Part shown: positions 9,155-18,040 of the stretch, in pieces | Layout of the letters: each line of letters opens with the position of its first letter | How positions within the stretch are numbered: the stretch's first letter is position 1 | Assembly (NCBI GenBank): GCA_015062235.1 | Contig: SUUZ01000009.1 | Location: 1-64,000, forward strand | Length of the DNA stretch: 64,000 bases | From: Alphaproteobacteria bacterium | GTDB taxonomy: Bacteria > Pseudomonadota > Alphaproteobacteria > RF32 > CAG-239 | Reading direction: 5' to 3' | Notes under the pieces: model-generated | Seen by the model: only the letters and a program-made list of their open reading frames with translations | Database searches by the model: none | Told to the model about the DNA's origin: nothing | Translations under genes and position numbers: made by a program

Positions 9155-10416
9155 CCATTCAGCTTGAAAATATAGCCCTAATAAGTAATGATTTGCCATG
9201 GCTCCACAATTTAAGAGAGCAAGGTTTATTATCATATAAAAAATATGGAATACCAACGGCCAAAACAGAAAATTGGAAGTATACTAAACCCAATCGTTTT
9301 TTTGAGCAAAATTTTACCCCTGTTAGCCGAGGGAATAATGTATTAGGAAATTCATCAGTTACGGTACCTTTTGATTGTTATTATGTTTATTTTGAAAATG
9401 GAGTTTTTAATCCCCATCTTTCCAATCTTCCACAAGGAATTGAAATAATTCCAATAATTGAAGCGATAATGTTTCAACCGAATATTAGAGATAAGATAGG
9501 AGCATTGGTTGATGTCGATAAATATCCTTTTGCTGCCTTAAATACAGCATATCTTAACGAAGGAATATATTTGCACGTCGATTCTAATGTAGATATATCC
9601 AAGCCAATAGTTTTTATCTATCATACAACAGCTCTCAACAATGCGGAGCTTTATAATGTACGAAATTTGATAGTGATTGATTCCAATTCTTCAATCAAAA
9701 TAGCTGAATTATACTGTTATGATGGTGTTATAAAGTCATCATATGTTATAAATGTTGTAAATGAAATGTTTATAGCTAACGATGCAAAGCTATATCATTA
9801 TAAAGTGCAAAATGATGCATTTAAGGCTGGTCATATAACATTTAATGCTGCCAAAGTTTGTCGTAATGGAAAATACAATAGTTTTTGTTTGCAAAAAGGT
9901 GCAGATATGGCACGTCATGAAACAAAAGTATTCTTATCTGAAGAAGGTGCCATAGCTGATATCAATGGAGCGTATTTAATGAATGGTTGGGCAACCATAG
10001 ATATCACAACTGACATTGAACATCAAAAGCCACATACAATATCATCACAGCTGATTAAAGGCGTTGTAGGAGGACAAGCTAAAGGCGTTTTTCAAGGCAA
10101 AATACATATAGCACCTAACGCAATTAAAACAGAAGGATATCAGCTACATAAAGCAATGCTTCTGAGTGATGATGCCGAAATAGATGTCAAGCCAGAGCTC
10201 GAAATTTATGCAGATGATGTTAAATGTTCACATGGTTCAGCTTGTGGTGAGCTTGATCAAGATCAACTTTTTTATATGCGTTCACGTGGTATAAAGGAGG
10301 ATGTCGCTAAACAGTTGTTGATAGATGCCTATCTAAATGATGTTATTGCTAAAGTAGACGATGAAAAAATTCAAGATTGGATTAAATTATCATTAAAAGA
10401 CGATTTATTAAAATAA
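9151..10416 (+). CDS. sufD: Fe-S cluster assembly protein SufD
   Basis: SufD (421 residues) is the SufB paralogue that pairs with it in the SufBC2D scaffold. The N-terminal helical part carries KYGIPTAKTENWKYT, the middle is a beta-helix, and the C-terminus keeps CSHGSACGELDQDQLFYMRS, the SufB/SufD hallmark. It overlaps sufC by 4 nt. The N-terminal half is divergent, as is usual for this family. Confidence 0.95.
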   Translation: MTIQLENIALISNDLPWLHNLREQGLLSYKKYGIPTAKTENWKYTKPNRFFEQNFTPVSRGNNVLGNSSVTVPFDCYYVYFENGVFNPHLSNLPQGIEIIPIIEAIMFQPNIRDKIGALVDVDKYPFAALNTAYLNEGIYLHVDSNVDISKPIVFIYHTTALNNAELYNVRNLIVIDSNSSIKIAELYCYDGVIKSSYVINVVNEMFIANDAKLYHYKVQNDAFKAGHITFNAAKVCRNGKYNSFCLQKGADMARHETKVFLSEEGAIADINGAYLMNGWATIDITTDIEHQKPHTISSQLIKGVVGGQAKGVFQGKIHIAPNAIKTEGYQLHKAMLLSDDAEIDVKPELEIYADDVKCSHGSACGELDQDQLFYMRSRGIKEDVAKQLLIDAYLNDVIAKVDDEKIQDWIKLSLKDDLLK

Positions 10417-10433
10417 TTTCATGGTGATAATTA

Positions 10434-11648
10434 ATGTATGATGTAGAGAAAATAAGAAAAGACTTTCCCATATTTGATGTACTAGTTAATGGTAAGCGAA
10501 ATACTTTTCTTGATTCAGGGGCGTCTGCTCAAAAACCTCGATGTGTCATAGACAAAATGATGAGCATATATTCTAACGAATATGCAAATGTACATCGTGG
10601 TTCATATTTTTTATCTGAAGAAATAACATCTGCTTATGAACAAGCGCGTCAAACAGTACAAAAGTTTTTAAATGCATCTCAAGCTTCAGAAATAGTTTTT
10701 ACCCGTAATGCTACAGAAGCTATAAATTTAGTTGCGTCAACTTGGGGACATAAATTTTTAACAAAAATAGATGAAGTTATTATTACTGAAGCGGAACACC
10801 ATGCTAACCTAGTGCCTTGGCAAGTTCTTCGTGATGAAATAGGTTTTGAATTAAAAATTTGTAAAATAAAAGATGATGGTTCATTTGATTGGGATGATTT
10901 TTGCAAACTTCTAAATGGTAAAACCAAACTTATTGCGATAAGTGGTATGTCCAATGTATTAGGAACTATTTTTCCTATAAAAGAAATAATTGCTTCAGCT
11001 CATAGGGTTGGAGCTAAGGTTTTGATTGATGCTTGCCAATTAGCTGTTCATCAAAAAATAGATGTTCAAGATTTAGATTGTGATTTTTTAGCTTTTTCTG
11101 GTCATAAAACATACGGACCTACAGGAATAGGCGTGCTTTATGGTAAATACGATATTCTAGACAGTATGCCTCCTTATCAATATGGTGGAGATATGGTTAA
11201 TGTTGTAACATATCAAGCTACCACATTTGATGATCCACCAGCTCGTTTTGAAGCAGGTACTCCAGCTATTGTACAAGCAATAGGCTTAGCCACAGCACTA
11301 GAATATATTATGAATCTTGGTTTTGATAATATAATGTCTCATGAAAAAGAGCTTATTGAATATACTAAGCAAGAGCTAAATAAAATAGATGGACTTGTTC
11401 AAATAGGCTCAGCAGAAGAAAAAGGTGGTGTTTTTTCTTTTATAATTGAAAATATTCATCCTCAAGACTTAGCTTTTATTTTAGATAAAGAGGGAATATC
11501 GGTCCGAGTAGGACACCATTGTGCTGCACCTCTGGTTCGCCGTATGGGACATGAGTCAGTCGTAAGAGCAAGCTTAGGATTATACAATACCAAAGAAGAT
11601 ATTGATGTATTATGTAAAGCTTTGAATAAAGCAAAAACATTTTTTTAA
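10434..11648 (+). CDS. sufS: Cysteine desulfurase SufS
   Basis: SufS (404 residues) is a PLP enzyme that takes sulfur from L-cysteine and passes it to SufE and then to SufB. The PLP lysine lies in SGHKTYGPTG (Lys225), and the catalytic persulfide cysteine lies in VGHHCAAPL (Cys363). The C-terminal RASLGLYNTKEDID segment is typical of the SufS/CsdA group. It lies 17 nt after sufD. Its likely sulfur-acceptor partner, SufE, is encoded 2 kb downstream at 13627, outside the operon. Confidence 0.97.
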   Translation: MYDVEKIRKDFPIFDVLVNGKRNTFLDSGASAQKPRCVIDKMMSIYSNEYANVHRGSYFLSEEITSAYEQARQTVQKFLNASQASEIVFTRNATEAINLVASTWGHKFLTKIDEVIITEAEHHANLVPWQVLRDEIGFELKICKIKDDGSFDWDDFCKLLNGKTKLIAISGMSNVLGTIFPIKEIIASAHRVGAKVLIDACQLAVHQKIDVQDLDCDFLAFSGHKTYGPTGIGVLYGKYDILDSMPPYQYGGDMVNVVTYQATTFDDPPARFEAGTPAIVQAIGLATALEYIMNLGFDNIMSHEKELIEYTKQELNKIDGLVQIGSAEEKGGVFSFIIENIHPQDLAFILDKEGISVRVGHHCAAPLVRRMGHESVVRASLGLYNTKEDIDVLCKALNKAKTFF

Positions 11649-11662
11649 GGACTTTTATAACG

Positions 11663-12052
11663 ATGGAAGAAATTACGGATATAAATCCTGATGATTACAA
11701 GAAAGATTATGTTGCCAAAGCAGGATCGCCTTTGGCTGAAGGTAAAACAACAGCATCTCGTGACGATATAATCGAAGCCTTAAAAACCGTTTCTGATCCA
11801 GAAATTATGATAAATATTTGGGATATGGGCTTGGTTTATAAAATCGAACAAAAAGCAAATGCTGATGTCTATATAGAGATGACCGTAACTTCGCCTATGT
11901 GTCCTGTTGCTGGTGTTTTACCGCAACAAGCTGCAGATGCAGTGGCTTCAATAAATGGAGTTGGTAAAGTAGAGGTTAAAATAGTTTGGGAACCAGCATG
12001 GAGTTTGGCTAATTTAAGCGATGAAGCTAAAGAAATGTTCGAGATGTTTTGA
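11663..12052 (+). CDS. sufT: SufT-type DUF59 Fe-S assembly factor
   Basis: This 129-residue protein has the DUF59/MIP18 fold, with DPEIMINIWDMGLVYKI and the conserved Cys in TSPMCPVAG. Proteins of this type at the end of suf operons (SufT) help mature Fe-S proteins, usually when demand is high. A roughly 35-residue N-terminal extension precedes the DUF59 core. It lies 14 nt after sufS and is the last gene of the operon, facing the convergent gene at 12056 with a gap of only 3 nt and no visible terminator. Confidence 0.92.
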   Translation: MEEITDINPDDYKKDYVAKAGSPLAEGKTTASRDDIIEALKTVSDPEIMINIWDMGLVYKIEQKANADVYIEMTVTSPMCPVAGVLPQQAADAVASINGVGKVEVKIVWEPAWSLANLSDEAKEMFEMF

Positions 12053-12055
12053 TTA

Positions 12056-12727
12056 TCAAGCTAGTTCACAAAAATTCAAGATTGCTTTTTCGGTTTCAGC
12101 ATATATTTTTTCAAAATCTTCTTTAGTTTTGGCTTTCCATGTTTCTAACGTAATAACAGGAATTTGTTTTTCGATTCCAGCCCAGGTTCCAAAGGAGCCA
12201 TTTGTCGGATAACCGATATTGTCTACCAATTTATAACCGCAATCCAAAGACATTTGTTCAGCCAATTGTCTTGCGGGACCATCATAATCAACCAAATGAA
12301 GATCAGAATGTATCGAAAGTATGCGAACAGGGTTATATTTTTCTACCCAAGCGATCATTGCTTCTGTTTCTTTTTCAGAAGCAGGAGTTCCTGCAGATAA
12401 GTTTTTAGTATGAGGATTAACACTATCTGGTGAAAAGTTTTTTGTAGGATAATTTCTGTTTAAATCAATTTTATTTGCATTACCCCTGGTAAATAATTTT
12501 TTACCACTGGGATTAAGGCTAGGGATAATGTAAATATTGTAAGCTGAGTCAAAATTATTGTTTTTTAATTTATCTATCAGTTTTTCTAAAATATATTCTC
12601 CTTCGGGTTCATCACCATGAAATCTCCCGATAAGAAATATGTTAGGATTATCTTTATTTGTTTCAAATTTCCATAAATTTATGCAGTTGGCAAAATCGTC
12701 ATAAGCAACATCATCAATATTTATCAT
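12056..12727 (-). CDS. M14-family zinc carboxypeptidase, MpaA-like
   Basis: This 223-residue protein has the M14 zinc site: HGDEPEG (His and Glu ligands, about residues 38-41) and a second ligand in SIHSDL (about residue 140). LDLNRNYP-like residues (IDLNRNYP) supply the substrate arginine region, and the catalytic Glu lies in ITLETWK near the C-terminus. No signal peptide is present, so it probably acts in the cytoplasm, as MpaA does in trimming the gamma-D-Glu-diaminopimelate bond of recycled muropeptides. Its ATG overlaps the stop of the upstream GNAT gene (ATGA). The substrate is inferred from family and location. Confidence 0.8.
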   Translation of the reverse strand: MINIDDVAYDDFANCINLWKFETNKDNPNIFLIGRFHGDEPEGEYILEKLIDKLKNNNFDSAYNIYIIPSLNPSGKKLFTRGNANKIDLNRNYPTKNFSPDSVNPHTKNLSAGTPASEKETEAMIAWVEKYNPVRILSIHSDLHLVDYDGPARQLAEQMSLDCGYKLVDNIGYPTNGSFGTWAGIEKQIPVITLETWKAKTKEDFEKIYAETEKAILNFCELA

Positions 12728-13446
12728 ATTGCAGTACGTCCTCGAGATTTAAATAATTGTTCTTTAGCTTCAATTCGTTGTAATACTTTTGAAAATTTAC
12801 TGATTCCGATAGTAACAGGACTTATACAAAATTCAGTATGTCCGTTTTCATCTTTTATAATATGATCAAAATCGGTCGTTTTGGCAATTTTCTCAGCACA
12901 GAGAACATCTTCATGAAATCTTTTACCATTGGTGTTGTTGTCATTATATTCTACAATAAATTGCTCAAATCCTTGTTTTTGTAGGGTAGGAATAACACTT
13001 TTCATAAAAAATGATCCCCAACCTTTTTTTTGGGCTTCTGGTGCTAAATAAATTTGATTTAATATAAGAGTGTTTTCGGTATATTGAGGGTCTTTTAAGT
13101 ATTTAATTTTTCTTTTTCTAGACATAGTCCATCCGTCTAAAAGAGCATGTTCGTCTTCAATCGCTTCAAGATTGTTTATATTTTTATAGTCTTCTGGGAT
13201 TTTGTTTAATCTCATTACGCCACAAACTTTTTCATTATCATACAAAACAAATATAAAAGGTTCGTCACCTTGTTTTTGTTTTTCAGCCCAAGTTTTAAGC
13301 TTTTTAATAAAAGATCCTTTTGTATAAAGTTGCATTTCCGCATGACTCTTATATTGTTTTGAAAGTTCGTTATAAGAGCGCATATAGATATCTGCTAATG
13401 GAAGAATTTCTTTAACGCTTCCTGAAAATTTCTTTACTTGCAACAT
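12724..13446 (-). CDS. GNAT-family N-acetyltransferase
   Basis: This 240-residue protein has an acetyl-CoA-binding GNAT core: IYLAPEAQKKGWGSFFMK carries the Q/R-x-x-G-x-G/A loop at about residues 133-150, followed by a helix and a VEYNDNN strand. About 40 extra residues lie at the C-terminus. It is coupled to the M14 peptidase gene by a 4-nt overlap, so the two probably act together, perhaps on peptidoglycan-derived amines, but this is inference. It is divergent from sufE across a 180-nt gap. Confidence 0.8.
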   Translation of the reverse strand: MLQVKKFSGSVKEILPLADIYMRSYNELSKQYKSHAEMQLYTKGSFIKKLKTWAEKQKQGDEPFIFVLYDNEKVCGVMRLNKIPEDYKNINNLEAIEDEHALLDGWTMSRKRKIKYLKDPQYTENTLILNQIYLAPEAQKKGWGSFFMKSVIPTLQKQGFEQFIVEYNDNNTNGKRFHEDVLCAEKIAKTTDFDHIIKDENGHTEFCISPVTIGISKFSKVLQRIEAKEQLFKSRGRTAI

Positions 13447-13626
13447 GTTACTTAATCCTATACTGAAAAATATTGTGAATCATATACTATAGGGTACTTT
13501 TTTTGTCAAGTATTTGACTAAAACAAACATGGTTTAAAATGTTATGTATATAGTATTTTTTATTGCGCAGACTTATTTTAGATGTTAAACATATTACAAT
13601 AAAAAATAAAAGTTATAGAGATAGAA

Positions 13627-14028
13627 ATGACAGTAGAAGAATTGATAGAAAATTTTGAATTTTTAGATTCTTGGGAAGATAAATATAAATACATTATTGA
13701 ATTAGGCGAAAATTTAGAGCTTTTAGCTGAAAAGAATCACACACAAGAATGGATGGTTAAAGGATGTCAGTCACAAGTATGGCTAGTTCCACAAAAATTA
13801 TCCGATGGAAAAATAAAATTTCTTGGAGATAGTGATGCTATGATTGTAAAAGGACTTATAGCTATTGTCTTGATGATATATAACAACAAGTCTGCAGAGG
13901 AAATAAAATCAACTGTAATAAATGATATTTTTTCACAGTTAGGTTTACAAGAACATCTTACTCCCTCAAGACGTAATGGTTTGGAGGCGATGGTCGAGAA
14001 AATACAGTATTATGCGAATATTTTATAA
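13627..14028 (+). CDS. sufE: Sulfur acceptor SufE
   Basis: SufE (133 residues) receives persulfide sulfur from SufS on a conserved cysteine, here Cys47 in VKGCQSQVWL, and stimulates the desulfurase. The length and the pattern of helices match the family. It is separated from the suf operon by two opposite-strand genes. It is followed 15 nt later by the diverged sucC, so sufE and the sucC-sucD-comF genes may share a transcript. Confidence 0.95.
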   Translation: MTVEELIENFEFLDSWEDKYKYIIELGENLELLAEKNHTQEWMVKGCQSQVWLVPQKLSDGKIKFLGDSDAMIVKGLIAIVLMIYNNKSAEEIKSTVINDIFSQLGLQEHLTPSRRNGLEAMVEKIQYYANIL

Positions 14029-14043
14029 TAAAAGGGGTGTTTT

Positions 14044-15246
14044 ATGAATATTCACGAATATCAAGCAAAAAAAATATTAAACCAATATGGGATAAAAATA
14101 CCCAAAGGAAAAATTGCCTACACTCCAAATGAGGCTAAAAGTATAGCCGAACAAGTATCATCTAGAGGGCCTTGGGTGTTGAAAGCTCAAATACAGTCAG
14201 GAGCTCGTCGCAAAGGATATTTTCTTGAAAAAAAAGCTGGTAAAGAAGGTGGAATTAGAATTGTAAAATCAAAACGCCATATATTTGCTGTTACCAAACA
14301 AATGTTAGGATCTACTCTTGTTACCATGCAAACAGGGCCTTGGGGGAAGAAAGTAAGTCGCATATATGTAGAGGCTTTTAGCAAGGTAGAGGATTGTTTT
14401 TATATGGCTGTAGCAATAAATAGAGTAAAAGCAGAACTTACACTACTAGTTGCTAAGGTAAAAGATAGCGATATTTTAAAGGTGGCTCTTAATCACGCAG
14501 AAAAAATATTAAAAATAAAACTTGATATAAGTGGTAATACCAGACCCGAACAAGTTCGTGAAGTTATGGACTTTTTAAGGCTTCCATCTCGTGCAGCTAA
14601 ACATTTAGAAAACTTGATTAATGGATTACATTCAGCATTCTTAGAGAAAGACTGCTCAATGATAGAGATAAATCCTGTTGGCGTTATGAAAAATGGTGAA
14701 TTAATAGCTCTTGATGCAAAAATATCTTTTGATGATAATGCCCTTTATCGGCATCTAGATATTCAAAATTTAAAAGATGATTGTGAAATATCTAGCCGAG
14801 AGTTGCAAGCATCTCGCTACAAGTTTAATTATAGTGAATTTGATGGTTCTGTTGGGTGCATTGTAAATGGAGACGGTTTAGCCTTAGCTGTAATGGATTT
14901 GTTAAGGGATAAAAATATTGGAACAGCATGCTTTATCAATGTAAAAGGAGGAGTTGATAAAGATAAAATTGCCTCAGGTATAAAAATTATTATGACAAAT
15001 CCCCGAGTAGAGGGAATTTTACTAAATATTTTAGGAGGTTTTTTACGTTGCAATTTAATTGCTGATGGAATTGTAGCAGCAGCATCTGAAGTCGGATTAA
15101 ATGTTCCGATGGTTGTACGTTTTGAGGGAACAAACAAAGATTTAGCTAAGGAAATTTTACAAAACTCTCGTTTGCCAGTTATTTGGGCTGATACAATGGA
15201 AGAATCTGTTGATAAACTTACCAAAGCAATGGAGGAGGCCGCTTAA
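14044..15246 (+). CDS. Succinyl-CoA synthetase beta-subunit homologue, diverged
   Basis: This 400-residue protein has the full SucC architecture: an ATP-grasp domain starting MNIHEYQAKKIL and a C-terminal CoA-ligase flavodoxin-like domain. True SucC makes succinyl-CoA with SucD in the TCA cycle. Several signature sites are altered. The HAGGRGKG nucleotide loop reads QSGARRKG (residues 51-58), and the FLDVGGGA loop reads FINVKGGV (about 297-304). SMIEINPVG and RCNLIADGI are kept. Its partner SucD also lacks the catalytic His, so the pair may have another function or reduced activity. SD AAGGGGTG lies upstream. Confidence 0.8.
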   Translation: MNIHEYQAKKILNQYGIKIPKGKIAYTPNEAKSIAEQVSSRGPWVLKAQIQSGARRKGYFLEKKAGKEGGIRIVKSKRHIFAVTKQMLGSTLVTMQTGPWGKKVSRIYVEAFSKVEDCFYMAVAINRVKAELTLLVAKVKDSDILKVALNHAEKILKIKLDISGNTRPEQVREVMDFLRLPSRAAKHLENLINGLHSAFLEKDCSMIEINPVGVMKNGELIALDAKISFDDNALYRHLDIQNLKDDCEISSRELQASRYKFNYSEFDGSVGCIVNGDGLALAVMDLLRDKNIGTACFINVKGGVDKDKIASGIKIIMTNPRVEGILLNILGGFLRCNLIADGIVAAASEVGLNVPMVVRFEGTNKDLAKEILQNSRLPVIWADTMEESVDKLTKAMEEAA

Positions 15247-16116
15247 ATGTCTATTTTTATCGATAAAAATACTAAAGTTTTGTGTCAGGGTATCACAGGT
15301 ACTCAAGCATCTTTTCACATTCAGCGTTCTTTAGATTATGGAACAAAAGTTGTTGCAGGTGTGACACCAGGAAAAGGTAGTAGTTTTCACCTTAATTTAC
15401 CTGTTTTTGACACAGTGAAAGAGGCTGTTAAAGAAACGGGAGCAACGGCCAGTGTTATGTATGTTCCAGCCAAAGCTGTGAAGTCGGCTGTAAGAGAAGC
15501 TATAGAAGCTGAGTTAGATTTGGTTGTTAGCATAGCAGACAGTGTACCTCTGAAAGATATGTTAGAAATAAAATCAATGCTTAAAGGAACAAAAACAAAA
15601 CTTATTGGACCAAACACTCCTGGAATTATCACTCCAGAAGAGGCCAGATTAGGAATTTTTCCTGAAAATATTCATAATAAGGGTAAAATAGGTGTTGTAT
15701 CAAGATCATCAACATTAACTTATGAAGCAGTTCTTGAAACAAAAAGAGCAGGAATGGGACAATCCACTGTTATAGGTTTAGGTGATGATGTTTTAATCGG
15801 TATTGATTTTATAGATGCTTTAAAAGAATTCCACGAAGATAAAGATACCACAACAATAGTTATGGTTGGTCAGTTAGGAGGAGCGTTTGAAGAGGCTGCT
15901 GCTGAGTGGTATAAAAGTTTAGAAAATAAGAAGCCTGTGATAGCTTTTGTTGCAGGCAATGCAATACCCTTTGGGCATAAAATGGGATATGCTGGTGATA
16001 TTATAACTGATGGTTATATATCTGTTTTAGATAAAAAAGATGCATTAATTTCAGCAGGAATTACAGTTGTTAATCATATAAATGATATACATGTGGAGTT
16101 GGCTAAATTCAAATGA
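15247..16116 (+). CDS. Succinyl-CoA synthetase alpha-subunit homologue lacking the phospho-histidine
   Basis: This 289-residue protein has the SucD layout: a CoA-binding Rossmann domain (VLCQGITGTQASFH, VAGVTPGKG) and a ligase domain with IGPNTPGII and IGLGDD. In SucD the catalytic, transiently phosphorylated histidine lies in MGHAGAI (His246 in E. coli). Here the matching segment is MGYAGDI, with Tyr248, and the following GGKGTA glycine loop reads TDGYISV. A His is present four residues earlier (His244). The normal ping-pong mechanism therefore cannot run through the usual residue. Its ATG follows sucC directly and its stop overlaps comF (ATGA). Confidence 0.8.
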   Translation: MSIFIDKNTKVLCQGITGTQASFHIQRSLDYGTKVVAGVTPGKGSSFHLNLPVFDTVKEAVKETGATASVMYVPAKAVKSAVREAIEAELDLVVSIADSVPLKDMLEIKSMLKGTKTKLIGPNTPGIITPEEARLGIFPENIHNKGKIGVVSRSSTLTYEAVLETKRAGMGQSTVIGLGDDVLIGIDFIDALKEFHEDKDTTTIVMVGQLGGAFEEAAAEWYKSLENKKPVIAFVAGNAIPFGHKMGYAGDIITDGYISVLDKKDALISAGITVVNHINDIHVELAKFK

Positions 16117-16838
16117 GTTTGTGGAAGCAAATACTAGATTTTATTCTACCACCACGCTGTGCTATTTGCGGAAAAATACTAGATATAGACAAAGGTATTT
16201 GTGACAGCTGTATTTCTAAAATAGAGTTTATAAACACCACTATATGTTATCGTTGTGGCAACCCTCTTTTAGAAGGTGAAACAAGTTCAAAAAAGCATCT
16301 ATTATGTGGTAATTGTATTAAAAAGCCAAATAAGCTATTTCGTTATTCTCGTTCTGCATATTCTTATGACGATTTTTCTAAAAAATTAATATTAGATTTT
16401 AAATTTTATGATAAAACAGATTTAGCATCATTGTTAGCAAAAATTATTTATGTAGCAGGTAAAGATATATTTGCAGCAGGTGTTGATGTAATTGTTCCCG
16501 TACCATTACATTATACCCGCCTTTTGTATAGGCGTTATAATCAATCATCGCTTTTAGCTAAAGAATTAGGGCATATTACGGGAATAAAGGTTGAATATGA
16601 TGCAATTGTAAAAAATAAAAAAACGCGACCACAAGTTGAATGCTCAGGAACAGAAAGGATGAGCAATTTAAAAGGAGCTTTTTGCGTCAAAAAGCCTCAG
16701 GTGTTGCAGAATAAAAGAGTATTATTAATTGATGATATCTTAACGACAGGAAGCACATTGAATGAATGTGCAAAAGTGATAAAAAAAGCTAAACCCAAGT
16801 CAATAGATAATTTGACTATCGCCAGAGTATTGTCATAA
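16113..16838 (+). CDS. ComF-family phosphoribosyltransferase-like protein
   Basis: This 241-residue ComF/GntX-type protein has a N-terminal zinc-ribbon set of cysteines (CAICG, CDSC, CYRCG, CGNC, within residues 15-72). The C-terminal phosphoribosyltransferase fold carries the PRPP-binding motif VLLIDDILTTGST near residues 205-217. In naturally transformable bacteria ComF helps uptake of single-stranded DNA; in many others the role is unknown. It overlaps sucD by 4 nt. No other competence gene is visible in the window. Confidence 0.9.
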   Translation: MSLWKQILDFILPPRCAICGKILDIDKGICDSCISKIEFINTTICYRCGNPLLEGETSSKKHLLCGNCIKKPNKLFRYSRSAYSYDDFSKKLILDFKFYDKTDLASLLAKIIYVAGKDIFAAGVDVIVPVPLHYTRLLYRRYNQSSLLAKELGHITGIKVEYDAIVKNKKTRPQVECSGTERMSNLKGAFCVKKPQVLQNKRVLLIDDILTTGSTLNECAKVIKKAKPKSIDNLTIARVLS

Positions 16839-16912
16839 ATATTGCTATAAAATAGTTGCTAAAAAGATAACTTTATAATATAAAGCAAAAAATTTTGATA
16901 AGAGAGATATAA

Positions 16913-17998
16913 ATGAAAGTAGATATTTTTGATTACAATCTTCCTCGTGAATTAATTGCATCACAACCAGTAACTCCCAGACACACATCAAAACTTTTGG
17001 ATCTATCTGATGAGAATGCGATATATGATCGTCATTTTTCAGATCTTCCCGATATACTTCAGGCTGGTGATGTTTTGGTTTGTAATGATACCAAAGTAAT
17101 TCCAGCTCGTTTATATGCACAAAGAGGAGATGCTAAAGTCGAGGTAACATTGTATCACCCTGTAGATGGTTTATCTTGGTGGTCTTTTATTAAAAATGCC
17201 AAACGTCTTAAAATTGGTGATGTTATTGCTTTTTACAATGAAGAAATAGGTGTTACTCAATCTCCATTTTCGGCAACAGTTATTCAAAAAGATGTGGAAG
17301 ATGGAGTATTATTAAAATTCAATTGCCTAACAACAGAATTGCCAGTGATGCTAGAAAAGTTTGGTTATATGCCTTTGCCTCCATATATAAAAAGATCTCG
17401 TCCAGGAGAAAGTAAATTGTGGTATAAATTTGATGATAAAGAAAATTATCAGACTATTTATGCTCATAATGAGGGGGCGGTTGCCGCACCAACAGCTGGG
17501 CTACATTTTACGCCAGAAGTATTGCAAAAGCTTAAGGAAAAAGGGGTTAAACAGGTATTTGTAACACTTCATGTCGGAGCAGGTACATTTTTGCCAATCA
17601 AAACAGATGATACCGACAATCATAAGATGCATGCTGAATATGGTATAATAACAACAGAAACAGCAAATGTTATAAATGAAACTAAAAAAAATGGTGGAAG
17701 GGTAATAGCTGTAGGAACAACATCTTTAAGATTACTAGAGACAGCTACTGATGACAAAGGAATTGTACATCCGTTTGCAAAAGATACAGATATATTTATT
17801 ACCCCAGGATACAAATTTAAAGCAATTGATATGCTTATAACAAACTTTCACTTACCTAAATCTACGTTATTCATGTTAGTATCCGCGGTTGCTGGTTTGG
17901 AAAGAATGCAAAATGCATATGCTCACGCTATTGAAAAAAAATATCGTTTTTATTCTTATGGTGATAGTTCAATACTAAAATGCGTAAATAAAATTTAA
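16913..17998 (+). CDS. queA: S-adenosylmethionine:tRNA ribosyltransferase-isomerase QueA
   Basis: QueA (361 residues) transfers and rearranges the ribose of SAM onto preQ1 at tRNA position 34, forming epoxyqueuosine. Signatures are DYNLPRELIASQPV near the start, VGAGTFLPI and the C-terminal LITNFHLPKSTLFMLV. Together with tgt at 32074 it shows that the queuosine pathway for tRNA is at least partly present. A GAGAGA ribosome-binding site precedes the ATG. Confidence 0.97.
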   Translation: MKVDIFDYNLPRELIASQPVTPRHTSKLLDLSDENAIYDRHFSDLPDILQAGDVLVCNDTKVIPARLYAQRGDAKVEVTLYHPVDGLSWWSFIKNAKRLKIGDVIAFYNEEIGVTQSPFSATVIQKDVEDGVLLKFNCLTTELPVMLEKFGYMPLPPYIKRSRPGESKLWYKFDDKENYQTIYAHNEGAVAAPTAGLHFTPEVLQKLKEKGVKQVFVTLHVGAGTFLPIKTDDTDNHKMHAEYGIITTETANVINETKKNGGRVIAVGTTSLRLLETATDDKGIVHPFAKDTDIFITPGYKFKAIDMLITNFHLPKSTLFMLVSAVAGLERMQNAYAHAIEKKYRFYSYGDSSILKCVNKI

Positions 17999-18040
17999 CC
18001 TTTTTTGACTATACTCGTTCAATAAAAATATTAAAAGGAT

